Assembly: GCA_951812665.1 (NCBI GenBank)
Contig: CATOST010000014.1
Span: forward strand, 1-64,000
Direction of reading: 5' to 3'
DNA length: 64,000 nucleotides
From: an uncultured Acidobacteriota bacterium
GTDB lineage: Bacteria; Acidobacteriota; UBA6911; RPQK01; JAJDTT01
This document shows positions 1 to 6,807 of the stretch, one piece after another (position 1 is the stretch's first letter; the number at the start of each line of letters is the position of its first letter). Position numbers and translations under genes: made by a program. The notes under the pieces were generated by a model. It searched no databases and was not told where the DNA came from. It saw nothing but the letters and a program-made list of their open reading frames with translations.

Positions 1-4
1 GGTG

Positions 5-23
5 GAGATGGTGCCTGTCCCCC
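5..23 (+). repeat. GTGACTGTCCCC-type short repeat, copy 1
   Basis: A divergent copy (GAGATGGTGCCTGTCCCCC) of a short motif whose consensus is GAGA-N-GGTGACTGTCCCCTTCTC. Further copies lie at 1175, 2796, 3884, 5050, 6198, 6242 and 6633. A related reversed form (GGGACAGTCCACATCTC) lies at about 45-61. The motif sits only between genes. Confidence 0.6.
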
Positions 24-99
24 GCGCGCATGCACACAAGAATAGGGACAGTCCACATCTCGCTTGACAACTTCCGCGTCGTGGATTCACATTATACAC

Positions 100-345
100 A
101 TGAAACGTACAAATCTTGTGCTTGATGAGCGAATTCTGGAAGAAACCTTGCGGCTCAGCGGCGAGCGTACTTACTCGAAAGCAGTGACACGAGCGATGAC
201 GGAATTCGTTCGCAGGGCAAAGGCAGGTCGCATTTTGCAACTGGCCGGTTCAGGCCTTTGGGAGGGGGACTTGGCCGAGATGCGCAACGACCGACTGTGC
301 AGCCAACCCGAGCCTGAGCACGGGACCGGCCGTGTACCTCGTTGA
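100..345 (+). CDS. vapB: VapB-family antitoxin (DUF2191-like)
   Basis: This is a short antitoxin expected to bind and neutralise the VapC ribonuclease encoded immediately downstream and to autorepress the operon. The sequence begins MKRTNLVLDE and continues with the beta-strand/helix pattern of a ribbon-helix-helix type VapB, then a GLWEGDL toxin-binding segment typical of this family. An in-frame TTG exists at 64, but the ATG at 100 matches family N-termini and is preferred. A TTGACA at 64-69 and TTATAC at 92-97 could be promoter elements, but their 22-bp spacing is poor. The 3' end overlaps vapC by 14 bp, as expected for a coupled pair. Confidence 0.85.
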   Translation: MKRTNLVLDERILEETLRLSGERTYSKAVTRAMTEFVRRAKAGRILQLAGSGLWEGDLAEMRNDRLCSQPEPEHGTGRVPR

Positions 346-730
346 CACCTCGGTCTGGATCGAGGTGTTTGCACGGCCCGCCCGAGTCCAACTCGAATCG
401 GTAGCCCACCTGGACGAAGTCGTCACCTGTCTTCCGGTCATGCAGGAGGTGCTCCAAGGCTTCCGCGACGAGAGCGCGTTCCGGATTGCACGAGAGGCAA
501 TGCATGCGTTTCCGCTCGTCGAGGCGCCGTTGGAGACGGCAGTGTTCGACGAGGCGGTCGACCTGTACCGCTTGGCGCGCCGTATTGGTATCACGGTGCG
601 TTCAAGTGTCGATTGCCTGATCGCGGTCTGCGCGATCAGGAACGACTTGACTCTGTTACACCACGACCGCGACTTCGACCGGATCGCCCGAATTTCACCG
701 TTACGTTCACGGAGTCTGGGAAGACGTTGA
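332..730 (+). CDS. vapC: VapC-family PIN-domain ribonuclease toxin
   Basis: This is a PIN-domain endoribonuclease toxin of 132 residues, the usual length. The N-terminal strand carries the first catalytic aspartate (YLVDTSVWIE). The middle has an acidic helix with a VLQGF segment, and the C-terminal half carries the paired acidic residues (SVDCLIAV and HHDRDFDRIA). The start is GTG at 332, inside the end of vapB. The pair is probably mobile: it sits in a short accessory block flanked by repeats. The toxin looks intact, with all PIN acidic positions present. Confidence 0.88.
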   Translation: MYLVDTSVWIEVFARPARVQLESVAHLDEVVTCLPVMQEVLQGFRDESAFRIAREAMHAFPLVEAPLETAVFDEAVDLYRLARRIGITVRSSVDCLIAVCAIRNDLTLLHHDRDFDRIARISPLRSRSLGRR

Positions 731-1278
731 TGTCGACCCGCCACGACTGATGCTGAGCAGCAGCGTGACTCCGAGTCCCGGTGTCGATTCCATGAGGCCG
801 GCCCGCGTTGGGAACGCGTTGGGAACGCGCTCGGACGATCGTGAGATTGCCATTGCTTGGCAGCGTTTACAGTTGCCGATCAGCCAACTACACGACTTCC
901 TTCGCGAAAACACTCAGAAAAGCTCCTCCACCGGCCCGATCCGGCATACGCCGAGTAGAAACACGCAGGAGTGCCAGGAGGGGGAGACATTCCTGTCCCC
1001 CATTGGAGGGGCGTCTTTCAGGCGCCCTCTTTCGGACCAACCATGACTCATGGCCAGGGACTGCAGGTTGCGAGAGCGGGGGTAGGAAAACCCCCGCCTG
1101 GAACACGCCTGTTTCTCCCAGGATCTCGCCGGGTTATGGCCGGTGGGGGAGCTTTCCTCTTTCTTCGTTTTCTTAGAAGGTGACTGTCCCCTCTCGAGGA
1201 GCGGAGGAGCGGGAGGAGCGGGTGACCCACCAGATCCGCGCTCATGTCCGGTGACGTCCGCCAGCGCCGGCGGCCGCT
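731..1278. other. 548-bp gap with palindromes, no gene
   Basis: I see no credible gene. The stretch holds a GGGGCG...CGCCCTC hairpin at about 1005-1030, a hairpin at about 1078-1100 (GGGGGTAGGAAAACCCCCGC) of the same type as one near 38408, a GTGACTGTCCCC repeat at 1175-1195, and purine-rich GGAGGAGCGGGAGGAGCGGG just before the EamA gene's end. The open frames here are low-complexity shadows of these repeats. Confidence 0.6.
1175..1195 (+). repeat. GTGACTGTCCCC-type short repeat, copy 2
   Basis: The site reads AGAAGGTGACTGTCCCCTCTC, a near-consensus copy lying between the vapBC pair and the EamA gene. Confidence 0.65.
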
Positions 1279-2154
1279 TCACGGACCGGTCCGCCGCGAT
1301 CGCGGGAGCGCCAGCGCCACGCCGCCAAGAATCAGCACGGAGGAGAGCACGAGCCGAAGGGTGACGGACTCTCCCATGACGAGCACGCCGCCCGTCGCGG
1401 CGATTACGGGTACGGACAGCTGCACTGTGGCCGCGAAGGTCGCTGTGAGGCCGCCCAGCGCCGTGTACCAGATCGCATAGCCGGCCCCCGACGCCAGCGC
1501 GCCGGAGGTGACGGCGAGCAGGGTGCCGGCAGGCGTGATCTCGAAGTTACCCACGCTCAGCAGGCTGACCGCCGCGACCATCGGCACGCTGCGAACGAAG
1601 TTGTCGCGGGTTTCTCCCAGCGGGTCCACGGCACCTCGGCCGTGAAGCGAGTACAGCCCCCAGGCGATTCCGGCCACCGCCATGAGCACGCTGCCCGTGG
1701 GAGACGGCGCCGTCACGCCAGGCAGCACCAGGTACGTCATGCCGCCAAGTGCGGCGGCCAAGCCGATCCACTGCAGCAGCCGAGGGCGCTCGCCGGCGGC
1801 CAGGCCCGCGACGAGCATCGTCGCCTGCACCGCGGCGAAGAGGATCAGCGCGCCCGTTCCGGTCGTGAGCGTGTTGTAAGCGAAGGAGAACGGGACCGCG
1901 TAGAGGAACAGGAGCACCGCGGAGAACCAGCCCGCCCTGCGCGGTGTGCGCGCTCTCCGACGCACGGCGTGGATGGCCGAGAGAGCCAGCGCTCCCGACA
2001 ACAGACGAATCGATGAGAAGCTGGCCGCGTCGATCTGCCCGCCCCCGAGCGCCGCGCGGCACAGGACCGAGTTGGCGGCGAAGGCGACCATCGCCGCCGC
2101 CGTCAGGAGGCCGACGTACCTCACCCGCGCCATGGCGTCAGACGTGGCCACCAT
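1279..2154 (-). CDS. EamA/DMT-family membrane transporter
   Basis: This is an inner-membrane drug/metabolite-type transporter of 291 residues, the usual EamA length, with about ten predicted membrane helices arranged as two EamA repeats (roughly residues 12-140 and 155-285). Landmarks are AANSVLCRAALGG in helix 1 and the second-repeat start near GIAWGLYSLHGRG. The substrate cannot be told from the sequence; amino acids or metabolites are usual for the family. The ATG at 2154 is used; an alternative ATG lies at 2133. The gene follows a small membrane methyltransferase whose end it overlaps by about 34 bp, so the two are probably cotranscribed and coupled. Confidence 0.9.
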   Translation of the reverse strand: MVATSDAMARVRYVGLLTAAAMVAFAANSVLCRAALGGGQIDAASFSSIRLLSGALALSAIHAVRRRARTPRRAGWFSAVLLFLYAVPFSFAYNTLTTGTGALILFAAVQATMLVAGLAAGERPRLLQWIGLAAALGGMTYLVLPGVTAPSPTGSVLMAVAGIAWGLYSLHGRGAVDPLGETRDNFVRSVPMVAAVSLLSVGNFEITPAGTLLAVTSGALASGAGYAIWYTALGGLTATFAATVQLSVPVIAATGGVLVMGESVTLRLVLSSVLILGGVALALPRSRRTGP

Positions 2155-2633
2155 CGACCCACGTGCAGCAAATAGGTCTCGTATGACCCACCGAATCTTC
2201 GACGGAGTGTCGGCTCCTCATAGAACACCACATTCAGGTGGAACGCGACCAGCACCACCCCCGCGTAGGCGAACATCAGGGCCTGGCCAAAGAGCAGCGC
2301 CTGCCCTGAAATGATGATCAGCACGGAGACGTACATCGGGTTTCGCACGAACCGATAGAGGCCGGACGCCACCAGCACTTCAGTCTGCGCCACCGGCGCC
2401 GGAGTGCCGCGCCCCTCGAGGGCGAAGCGGGCGAAGCAGTCCAGCAGGCAGGCCAGACCCGCCGCGACCGCCGCGGCACCCACTACCCGCTCGCCCGGGA
2501 GCCCAAGCAGCGGTGGCTGCATCATCCAACCGAACAGTGCGAACGGGCCGACGCCGGCGACGACCGCGGGAGCGACCCAGAAGAAGACGAACGACCCCAA
2601 GATCGCACGCGTGCGTGTGCCCCTCACAATCAC
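2121..2633 (-). CDS. Isoprenylcysteine carboxyl methyltransferase-family membrane protein
   Basis: This is a 170-residue membrane protein with about four or five hydrophobic helices and the C-terminal signature of the ICMT/PEMT-like methyltransferase fold: GLYRFVRNPMYVS in the middle, then EEPTLRRRFGGSYETYL near the end. Family members bind S-adenosylmethionine and methylate lipids, isoprenylated groups or unknown substrates. Bacterial members rarely have a proven substrate, and prenylcysteine is not implied here. The start is GTG at 2633 with a GAGGT-type ribosome site just upstream. It is first in a two-gene unit with the EamA transporter. Confidence 0.85.
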   Translation of the reverse strand: MIVRGTRTRAILGSFVFFWVAPAVVAGVGPFALFGWMMQPPLLGLPGERVVGAAAVAAGLACLLDCFARFALEGRGTPAPVAQTEVLVASGLYRFVRNPMYVSVLIIISGQALLFGQALMFAYAGVVLVAFHLNVVFYEEPTLRRRFGGSYETYLLHVGRWWPRLTPWRG

Positions 2634-3014
2634 CTCACGAGACCCTGGGAGTCTGGCAGATGACGTCCAGGCAGCTTCGCGCCTGTTGTCGCGCGCCGTC
2701 CGCGCGACGTCGCATGTGACCTCGTCTCCCGTTCAGCATATTGGCACTCGCGCCGATTCCCGTAATTTATGGCTTGGTGGTGGTGTTATCAATGCGAGAG
2801 ACGGTGACTGTCCCCTTCTCGTGTTCCCCTTTTCCGTGCCAGACCGAAAACCCTGACATTTTCAATGGCCAAAACCCTGACAATTTCGATGGCCATTGAC
2901 AGCTTGGATGGTCCCCGTCTCGCTTGGATGATCGTGACGCCAAGAGTCGCATGACCGAACGACGCTCCACTCGCAACACACAGAATGCTGGTCAACTGGC
3001 TAGTCCCCTTACCC
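2634..3014. other. 381-bp repeat-bearing gap, no gene
   Basis: No gene is supported. It contains a GTGACTGTCCCC repeat (2796-2820) and a tandem pair of 20-bp units at about 2850-2888 (CCCTGACATTTTCAATGGCC, then the same with two changes), which look like remnants of the end of a mobile element. The flanking genes are both on the minus strand. Confidence 0.6.
2796..2820 (+). repeat. GTGACTGTCCCC-type short repeat, copy 3
   Basis: A full-consensus copy: GAGAG, one spacer, then GGTGACTGTCCCCTTCTC. The ends GAGA and TCTC are complementary, so the unit can fold as a weak stem. Confidence 0.75.
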
Positions 3015-3791
3015 TTAGGCAGCCTCCCTGGTTCCCACGATCAACAGAGTCCGTATAGGCAACAGGAAGTCTCCCCCCTTCCTCCTGATGTTCAAGGCCT
3101 CCAGGAATGATCCCGGGGCCTTCTGCAGACGAGCTCGGATCTCCGCTTCCGCCTCAGATCCAGAGGATCCGATCTCGCACCACCGGAGTACAGTCGTGCC
3201 CTGAGGTCGCTCCGATAGTCCATCCTTCAACGCTTCCACCTTCAGCCCGCTGCTCTCGAATATGGATCTCCACCTCGCGGCCGTGTAGCTCCGAACGTGG
3301 GTTGGATCGTGAAGCAGCTCCAGCTTGTGGTTGAACTCGTCTATGTCAGCGTTTTCGTGTCCTTCGAGATCGATAATCGCTACCCGCCCGCCGATCTTCG
3401 TGAGCCGAGCCATTTCCGCTACCGCGCGGTCCACATCATCGAAATGGTGGGGGGCCAGCCGCGATACGACCAAATCGAACTGGTGTCCCCGCAGGGGAAT
3501 CGATTCCGCGTACGCCTCGACCGTCTCCACCTCTCTCCCCTGCTCCGCTGCCAATCGCCGAAACGCGTCCAACATGCTGGGTGCAGGGTCGACTCCTGCG
3601 AGTCTCCCGGCACCAGGGGCAAAGGACAGCGCCAAGTGGCCGGCGCCACACGCGACGTCACATACGGATGCCCCAGCCGCTAGATTCAAGAGCTGATGAA
3701 GAAGCCTGATCGTTGGGCTCATGGAGTGGACTTCGCTCGTGGCATAGTTCTCAGCAATTCTCTCGAAGCGGTCACGCGATTCGTCAGTCAA
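3015..3791 (-). CDS. Class I SAM-dependent methyltransferase
   Basis: This is a soluble methyltransferase of 258 residues of the UbiE/Methyltransf_11 type. Motif I is VCDVACGAGHLAL at about residues 37-49, an acidic motif II follows at GVDPAPSML, and the post-I region DLVVSRLAPHHFDD is typical of small-molecule methyltransferases. The C-terminal 100 residues carry no extra recognised domain. The start is TTG at 3791, chosen because an AGGAGGGTGAG ribosome site lies about 8 bases upstream. The substrate is unknown and neighbours give no clear clue, as the gene stands alone between repeats. Confidence 0.88.
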   Translation of the reverse strand: MTDESRDRFERIAENYATSEVHSMSPTIRLLHQLLNLAAGASVCDVACGAGHLALSFAPGAGRLAGVDPAPSMLDAFRRLAAEQGREVETVEAYAESIPLRGHQFDLVVSRLAPHHFDDVDRAVAEMARLTKIGGRVAIIDLEGHENADIDEFNHKLELLHDPTHVRSYTAARWRSIFESSGLKVEALKDGLSERPQGTTVLRWCEIGSSGSEAEAEIRARLQKAPGSFLEALNIRRKGGDFLLPIRTLLIVGTREAA

Positions 3792-3883
3792 TTCTCACCC
3801 TCCTCCTGGAATCTCCGATCTCCCCCCAGCGGTTCATCAGGGCTGAGGCCACTCGTCTTGAGGAGACTCCTGTGTACTCTCAA

Positions 3884-3906
3884 GAGATGGTGACTGTCCC
3901 CTTCTC
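3884..3906 (+). repeat. GTGACTGTCCCC-type short repeat, copy 4
   Basis: A full-consensus copy, GAGATGGTGACTGTCCCC followed by TTCTC, in the gap between the divergent methyltransferase and beta-propeller genes. Confidence 0.75.
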
Positions 3907-4026
3907 AATTTCAAGAGTACTCTGCCCCCTCACGTCGCTTCGGGTTCGCCGGAGCACGGGAATGGGGCCGCTTCCTCGTTTGACTCGCAATCTCGAAGGG
4001 TGTAGGGCTATTCATCAAGTTCAGAT

Positions 4027-5010
4027 ATGAGAAACATCGTTGTTCTGCTGATTTCCGCCCTGGCTATTTTGGGAACTCGGACGGCCTGGAGTGAGGGGGC
4101 CGGGTTCGGGAAACCGGATCAAGAAGGCATCGGGCGCTTCCTCCTGGTCGCGTCGGAAGGGCTCTACATCGTCGAATCCGATGGCCGTTGTTCGTGGTCC
4201 TTCACCGTCCCTCCGCTGGACGGACAATCTCCCGGAGAGTTCGACCACCTGATCTACGACGGCTGGGCTCTCACCAACGGAAACATTCTCTACGGAACGC
4301 ATCGCTATGTGCGGGAAATAAATCGCCAAAAGCAGACGGTGTGGGAGTACCGGGTCAAGGGAAAGAACAAAGTCAAGACCTGCCTGCCCTTGCCCAACGG
4401 CCGTGTGGCGGTGCTCAACAGCCAAGAGCAGGCCATTCTTGAATTGGAATCGGCGACCGGACGGGTTCTGCACCGGATCCCCGTTCCCGCAGAAGGAACG
4501 CTCCATACCCGTTACAACCTGTTGCGTCGAACTCCGGAGGGAAACTACCTGGTTGCGCTGCGTGCCGAGGAGAGATTCGTGGAAGTGGATTCCGCTGGCA
4601 AGGTCCTCCGATCCCTGCCGGTCCCGAGCCTGCCCGCCCTGGCCCAGACGCTGAGCGACGGCACCACCCTCTGCAGCGGCCGCTTCGGCCTGATCCGGTT
4701 TGATGCCAACGGAACGAAGACGTGGACCTTCACCCCTGAGGACGCGGCTCCCCACTTCCCGCTGTTGATCGCCGTCGGGATCGTGGAACTGTCCGGTGGC
4801 CGATTGCTGGTCGTGAACTCCGACTGGCACTACCAAAAGCCGGGTGAGAATCGCGTTCAGCTCTTCATCACGGATGCCTCGAAGAACATTTCGTGGACTC
4901 TTCCGGTGACGGCCTTCGAAGGCTGGAAGCGGGGAGAGATCGAGCCCAAGACGGGTCTGCTTGAACATCGAGCCGGAGTGGTCCAGTTGCTGAGCCCAGA
5001 CATTCCCTGA
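4027..5010 (+). CDS. Secreted PQQ-type beta-propeller protein
   Basis: This is a 327-residue protein with an N-terminal hydrophobic signal segment (residues 4-20) likely cleaved near TRTAWSEG. The remainder is a chain of beta-propeller blades of the PQQ/ArlS-like type, with recurring patterns such as GxxLYGTHRYVREIN and NGRVAVLNSQEQAILELE about 40 residues apart. It probably acts in the periplasm or outside the cell as a binding or scaffold protein. I see no catalytic motif. It is transcribed alone. The C-terminus reads KTGLLEHRAGVVQLLSPD, so it seems complete. Confidence 0.75.
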   Translation: MRNIVVLLISALAILGTRTAWSEGAGFGKPDQEGIGRFLLVASEGLYIVESDGRCSWSFTVPPLDGQSPGEFDHLIYDGWALTNGNILYGTHRYVREINRQKQTVWEYRVKGKNKVKTCLPLPNGRVAVLNSQEQAILELESATGRVLHRIPVPAEGTLHTRYNLLRRTPEGNYLVALRAEERFVEVDSAGKVLRSLPVPSLPALAQTLSDGTTLCSGRFGLIRFDANGTKTWTFTPEDAAPHFPLLIAVGIVELSGGRLLVVNSDWHYQKPGENRVQLFITDASKNISWTLPVTAFEGWKRGEIEPKTGLLEHRAGVVQLLSPDIP

Positions 5011-5049
5011 GCGTATTCGCGGGTCTTCGTACACGGGAACGGACCTCGC

Positions 5050-5072
5050 GAGAACGTGACTGTCCCCTTTTC
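5050..5072 (+). repeat. GTGACTGTCCCC-type short repeat, copy 5
   Basis: A copy reading GAGAACGTGACTGTCCCC followed by TTTTC, just after the propeller gene. A partial echo (GGTCCCCTTTTC) follows at once. Confidence 0.7.
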
Positions 5073-5118
5073 GGTCCCCTTTTCGACTGCCCGGACGCGT
5101 TCACGTCGATGTCGGTGT

Positions 5119-6000
5119 TCAGCTCGACCACCATCTCTCGCCAAATTGCCAGGACCTGACTAGTCGCGAAAGTTCTGTCGAGACGTCAATGCGAATAGTC
5201 CCGATCCTGGGAGGTCCGGCGAACACTGCAAAGCGGTACTCCCTCTCGTCTGAGAACCTTGTTCCTTTAGTGAACCAGATACGATACGCGTCTGCTTTGG
5301 CGAAGTCGCTAGCCTCGCGCACGTTTGAGGTGACGTTATCGTAGTGCACCGGACCGTGAATCACCCGCACGACCGCATCGATTTCTCTGTCATCACCGAA
5401 AGCCAGCTGGCACTGATCGCGAAAGATTTTCTGAAGCGCGCCCTGCCTGACGGAATGCTTCGTTTCGCCACTCCGGGCGATGTCGATCCCCAGTTGCCTC
5501 GCAAAGGCATTGCGATCTTCGATAATGTTAACCCTTGCGTTGGGGCCTTTGTATGAGAACTGGCGCTCCAGAGATCTAGCTCCGGTGGCATCCGACGGCT
5601 TGATGGAAGTGCATAGAATCCAAGGTTCCTCCGGTGATGCGATTACGGCGTTAGCCGTGAAGTCGTTCTCGGCCAATTGAAAGCCTGTCTTGCATAATTG
5701 AGAAGCTACAAACGGAGCCATATCGACTTCTTGCGCGCCATCCAATTCATCACCGTCCTCCAGCTTACGGTAAAACCCTGGCGCGCATAGCTGGATGTCA
5801 CCGGTTTCGCTGGGGCAATCTTGTCTACTGGTGAACCTCGCGAGGCCGCTCTCTATCGGAGCCCGGTTTGGGCGGAAGTCTACGGGCTGGACGATGATAA
5901 CGTGGCGTTTTCGTGTGTATAGGTCGTCCACGCAGAGCACCTCTGTAGGACTGCAAGGGCGGTCGGATAACCCAAATGACCTGATCTCGTAGTCCGTCAC
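5119..6000 (-). CDS. Unknown protein, possible DUF2971-like C-terminus
   Basis: I do not recognise this 293-residue soluble protein with confidence. It has no signal peptide or membrane segment. The C-terminal part has the pattern WFTKGTRFSDEREYRFAV, which resembles the K...E.EYR block of DUF2971-type proteins often found in defence or phage-linked islands; this is a resemblance only. The N-terminal half is rich in short polar blocks (TRKRHVIIVQPVDFRP, DIQLCAPGFYRKLED). The start is GTG at 6000. Base composition is visibly lower in G+C than that of neighbours, and the gene sits among the short repeats, which suggests horizontal gain. Confidence 0.6.
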   Translation of the reverse strand: MTDYEIRSFGLSDRPCSPTEVLCVDDLYTRKRHVIIVQPVDFRPNRAPIESGLARFTSRQDCPSETGDIQLCAPGFYRKLEDGDELDGAQEVDMAPFVASQLCKTGFQLAENDFTANAVIASPEEPWILCTSIKPSDATGARSLERQFSYKGPNARVNIIEDRNAFARQLGIDIARSGETKHSVRQGALQKIFRDQCQLAFGDDREIDAVVRVIHGPVHYDNVTSNVREASDFAKADAYRIWFTKGTRFSDEREYRFAVFAGPPRIGTIRIDVSTELSRLVRSWQFGERWWSS

Positions 6001-6377
6001 CGTGGCGGAGCCTCCGTTCCCCTGATCTTGAGATTCTGATTGTCGTAAGTTCCATGTCGGTCACTGGCCTCATTGATGGTTCGGGAGGCCTTGAAGTCTA
6101 GAGTGTAGCCCAACCCCACGATGTCGACCCCGGCGAGAAGTACTCTCGCCGCCTTCGCCAAGGCGAACGCTCATACCGTATCGATCATCGGGAAAGCGAA
6201 AAAAGGTGACTGTCCTTCTCATCATCAACTGCCGGTCATGAGAGATGGTGACTGTCCTCTTCTCATCGGGTCAGTCTGAACAGTTGGCAGTCACCTGCCG
6301 GTCATGCTCGAAAAGGCCGTCTGGGTTCAGTATTTTGGCATTCGTCAACGGCCCAGTCACTTGTAGGGAAGGTTAGG
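6001..6377. other. 377-bp repeat-bearing gap, no gene
   Basis: No gene is supported. It holds two GTGACTGTCC repeats (6198-6220 and 6242-6264) and a duplicated CTGCCGGTCATG (about 6229-6240 and 6296-6306), so a short segment has been copied here. Confidence 0.55.
6198..6264 (+). repeat. GTGACTGTCCCC-type repeats, copies 6 and 7
   Basis: Two diverged copies lie 44 bp apart. The first reads GGTGACTGTCCTTCTC and the second GAGATGGTGACTGTCCTC then TTCTC. Both lost one or more C from the core run. Confidence 0.65.
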
Positions 6378-6578
6378 ATGAAAAAGTGGGAGTACAAAGT
6401 TCTGGACTCGAAGGATATCCCTCGCGCGGGAATCCTCAAGGGCAGGGACCGATCAGGCGTCGAAAAGTATCTCAACAGCCTGGGCAGAGAAGGCTGGGAA
6501 CTGGTCAATATTGACTTCCGGGAATTCGAGGGCCGCTTCGAGTTCACGGCCGTGGCCAAGAGAGAGAAAAGCTGGTAA
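6378..6578 (+). CDS. Small DUF4177-like protein
   Basis: This is a 66-residue protein beginning MKKWEYKVLD and ending in a beta-strand (FEFTAVAKREKSW), with a central LNSLGREGWELVNI. The WEYKV start plus EGWELV is the hallmark of DUF4177 proteins, small alpha/beta proteins with no assigned function. A GGAAGG-type ribosome site precedes the ATG by about 7 bases. It stands alone between repeats. Confidence 0.8.
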   Translation: MKKWEYKVLDSKDIPRAGILKGRDRSGVEKYLNSLGREGWELVNIDFREFEGRFEFTAVAKREKSW

Positions 6579-6632
6579 CCATGGACTAAGTCTGAATGAG
6601 CTTGCTCGGGTGAAAACGAGGGCGGGTGAAAT

Positions 6633-6648
6633 CGTGACTGTCCCCTTC
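6633..6648 (+). repeat. GTGACTGTCCCC-type short repeat, copy 8
   Basis: The copy reads GTGACTGTCCCCTTCC. It is the last one I find in the window. Confidence 0.6.
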
Positions 6649-6807
6649 CAGGCCGTCTTCCCGTCGCCCACTGCATCGCTTGGCGTGCTTGCGTTCCCGT
6701 CGTGATGCGGTACATCGGCCGTGGAACGACCTGCCTCTCCAGCAGTGCGGGCGGCCATAATCTGCGAAACTGCCCCTGCGGCGCGATGTCGCACAGGAGG
6801 ATGATCT

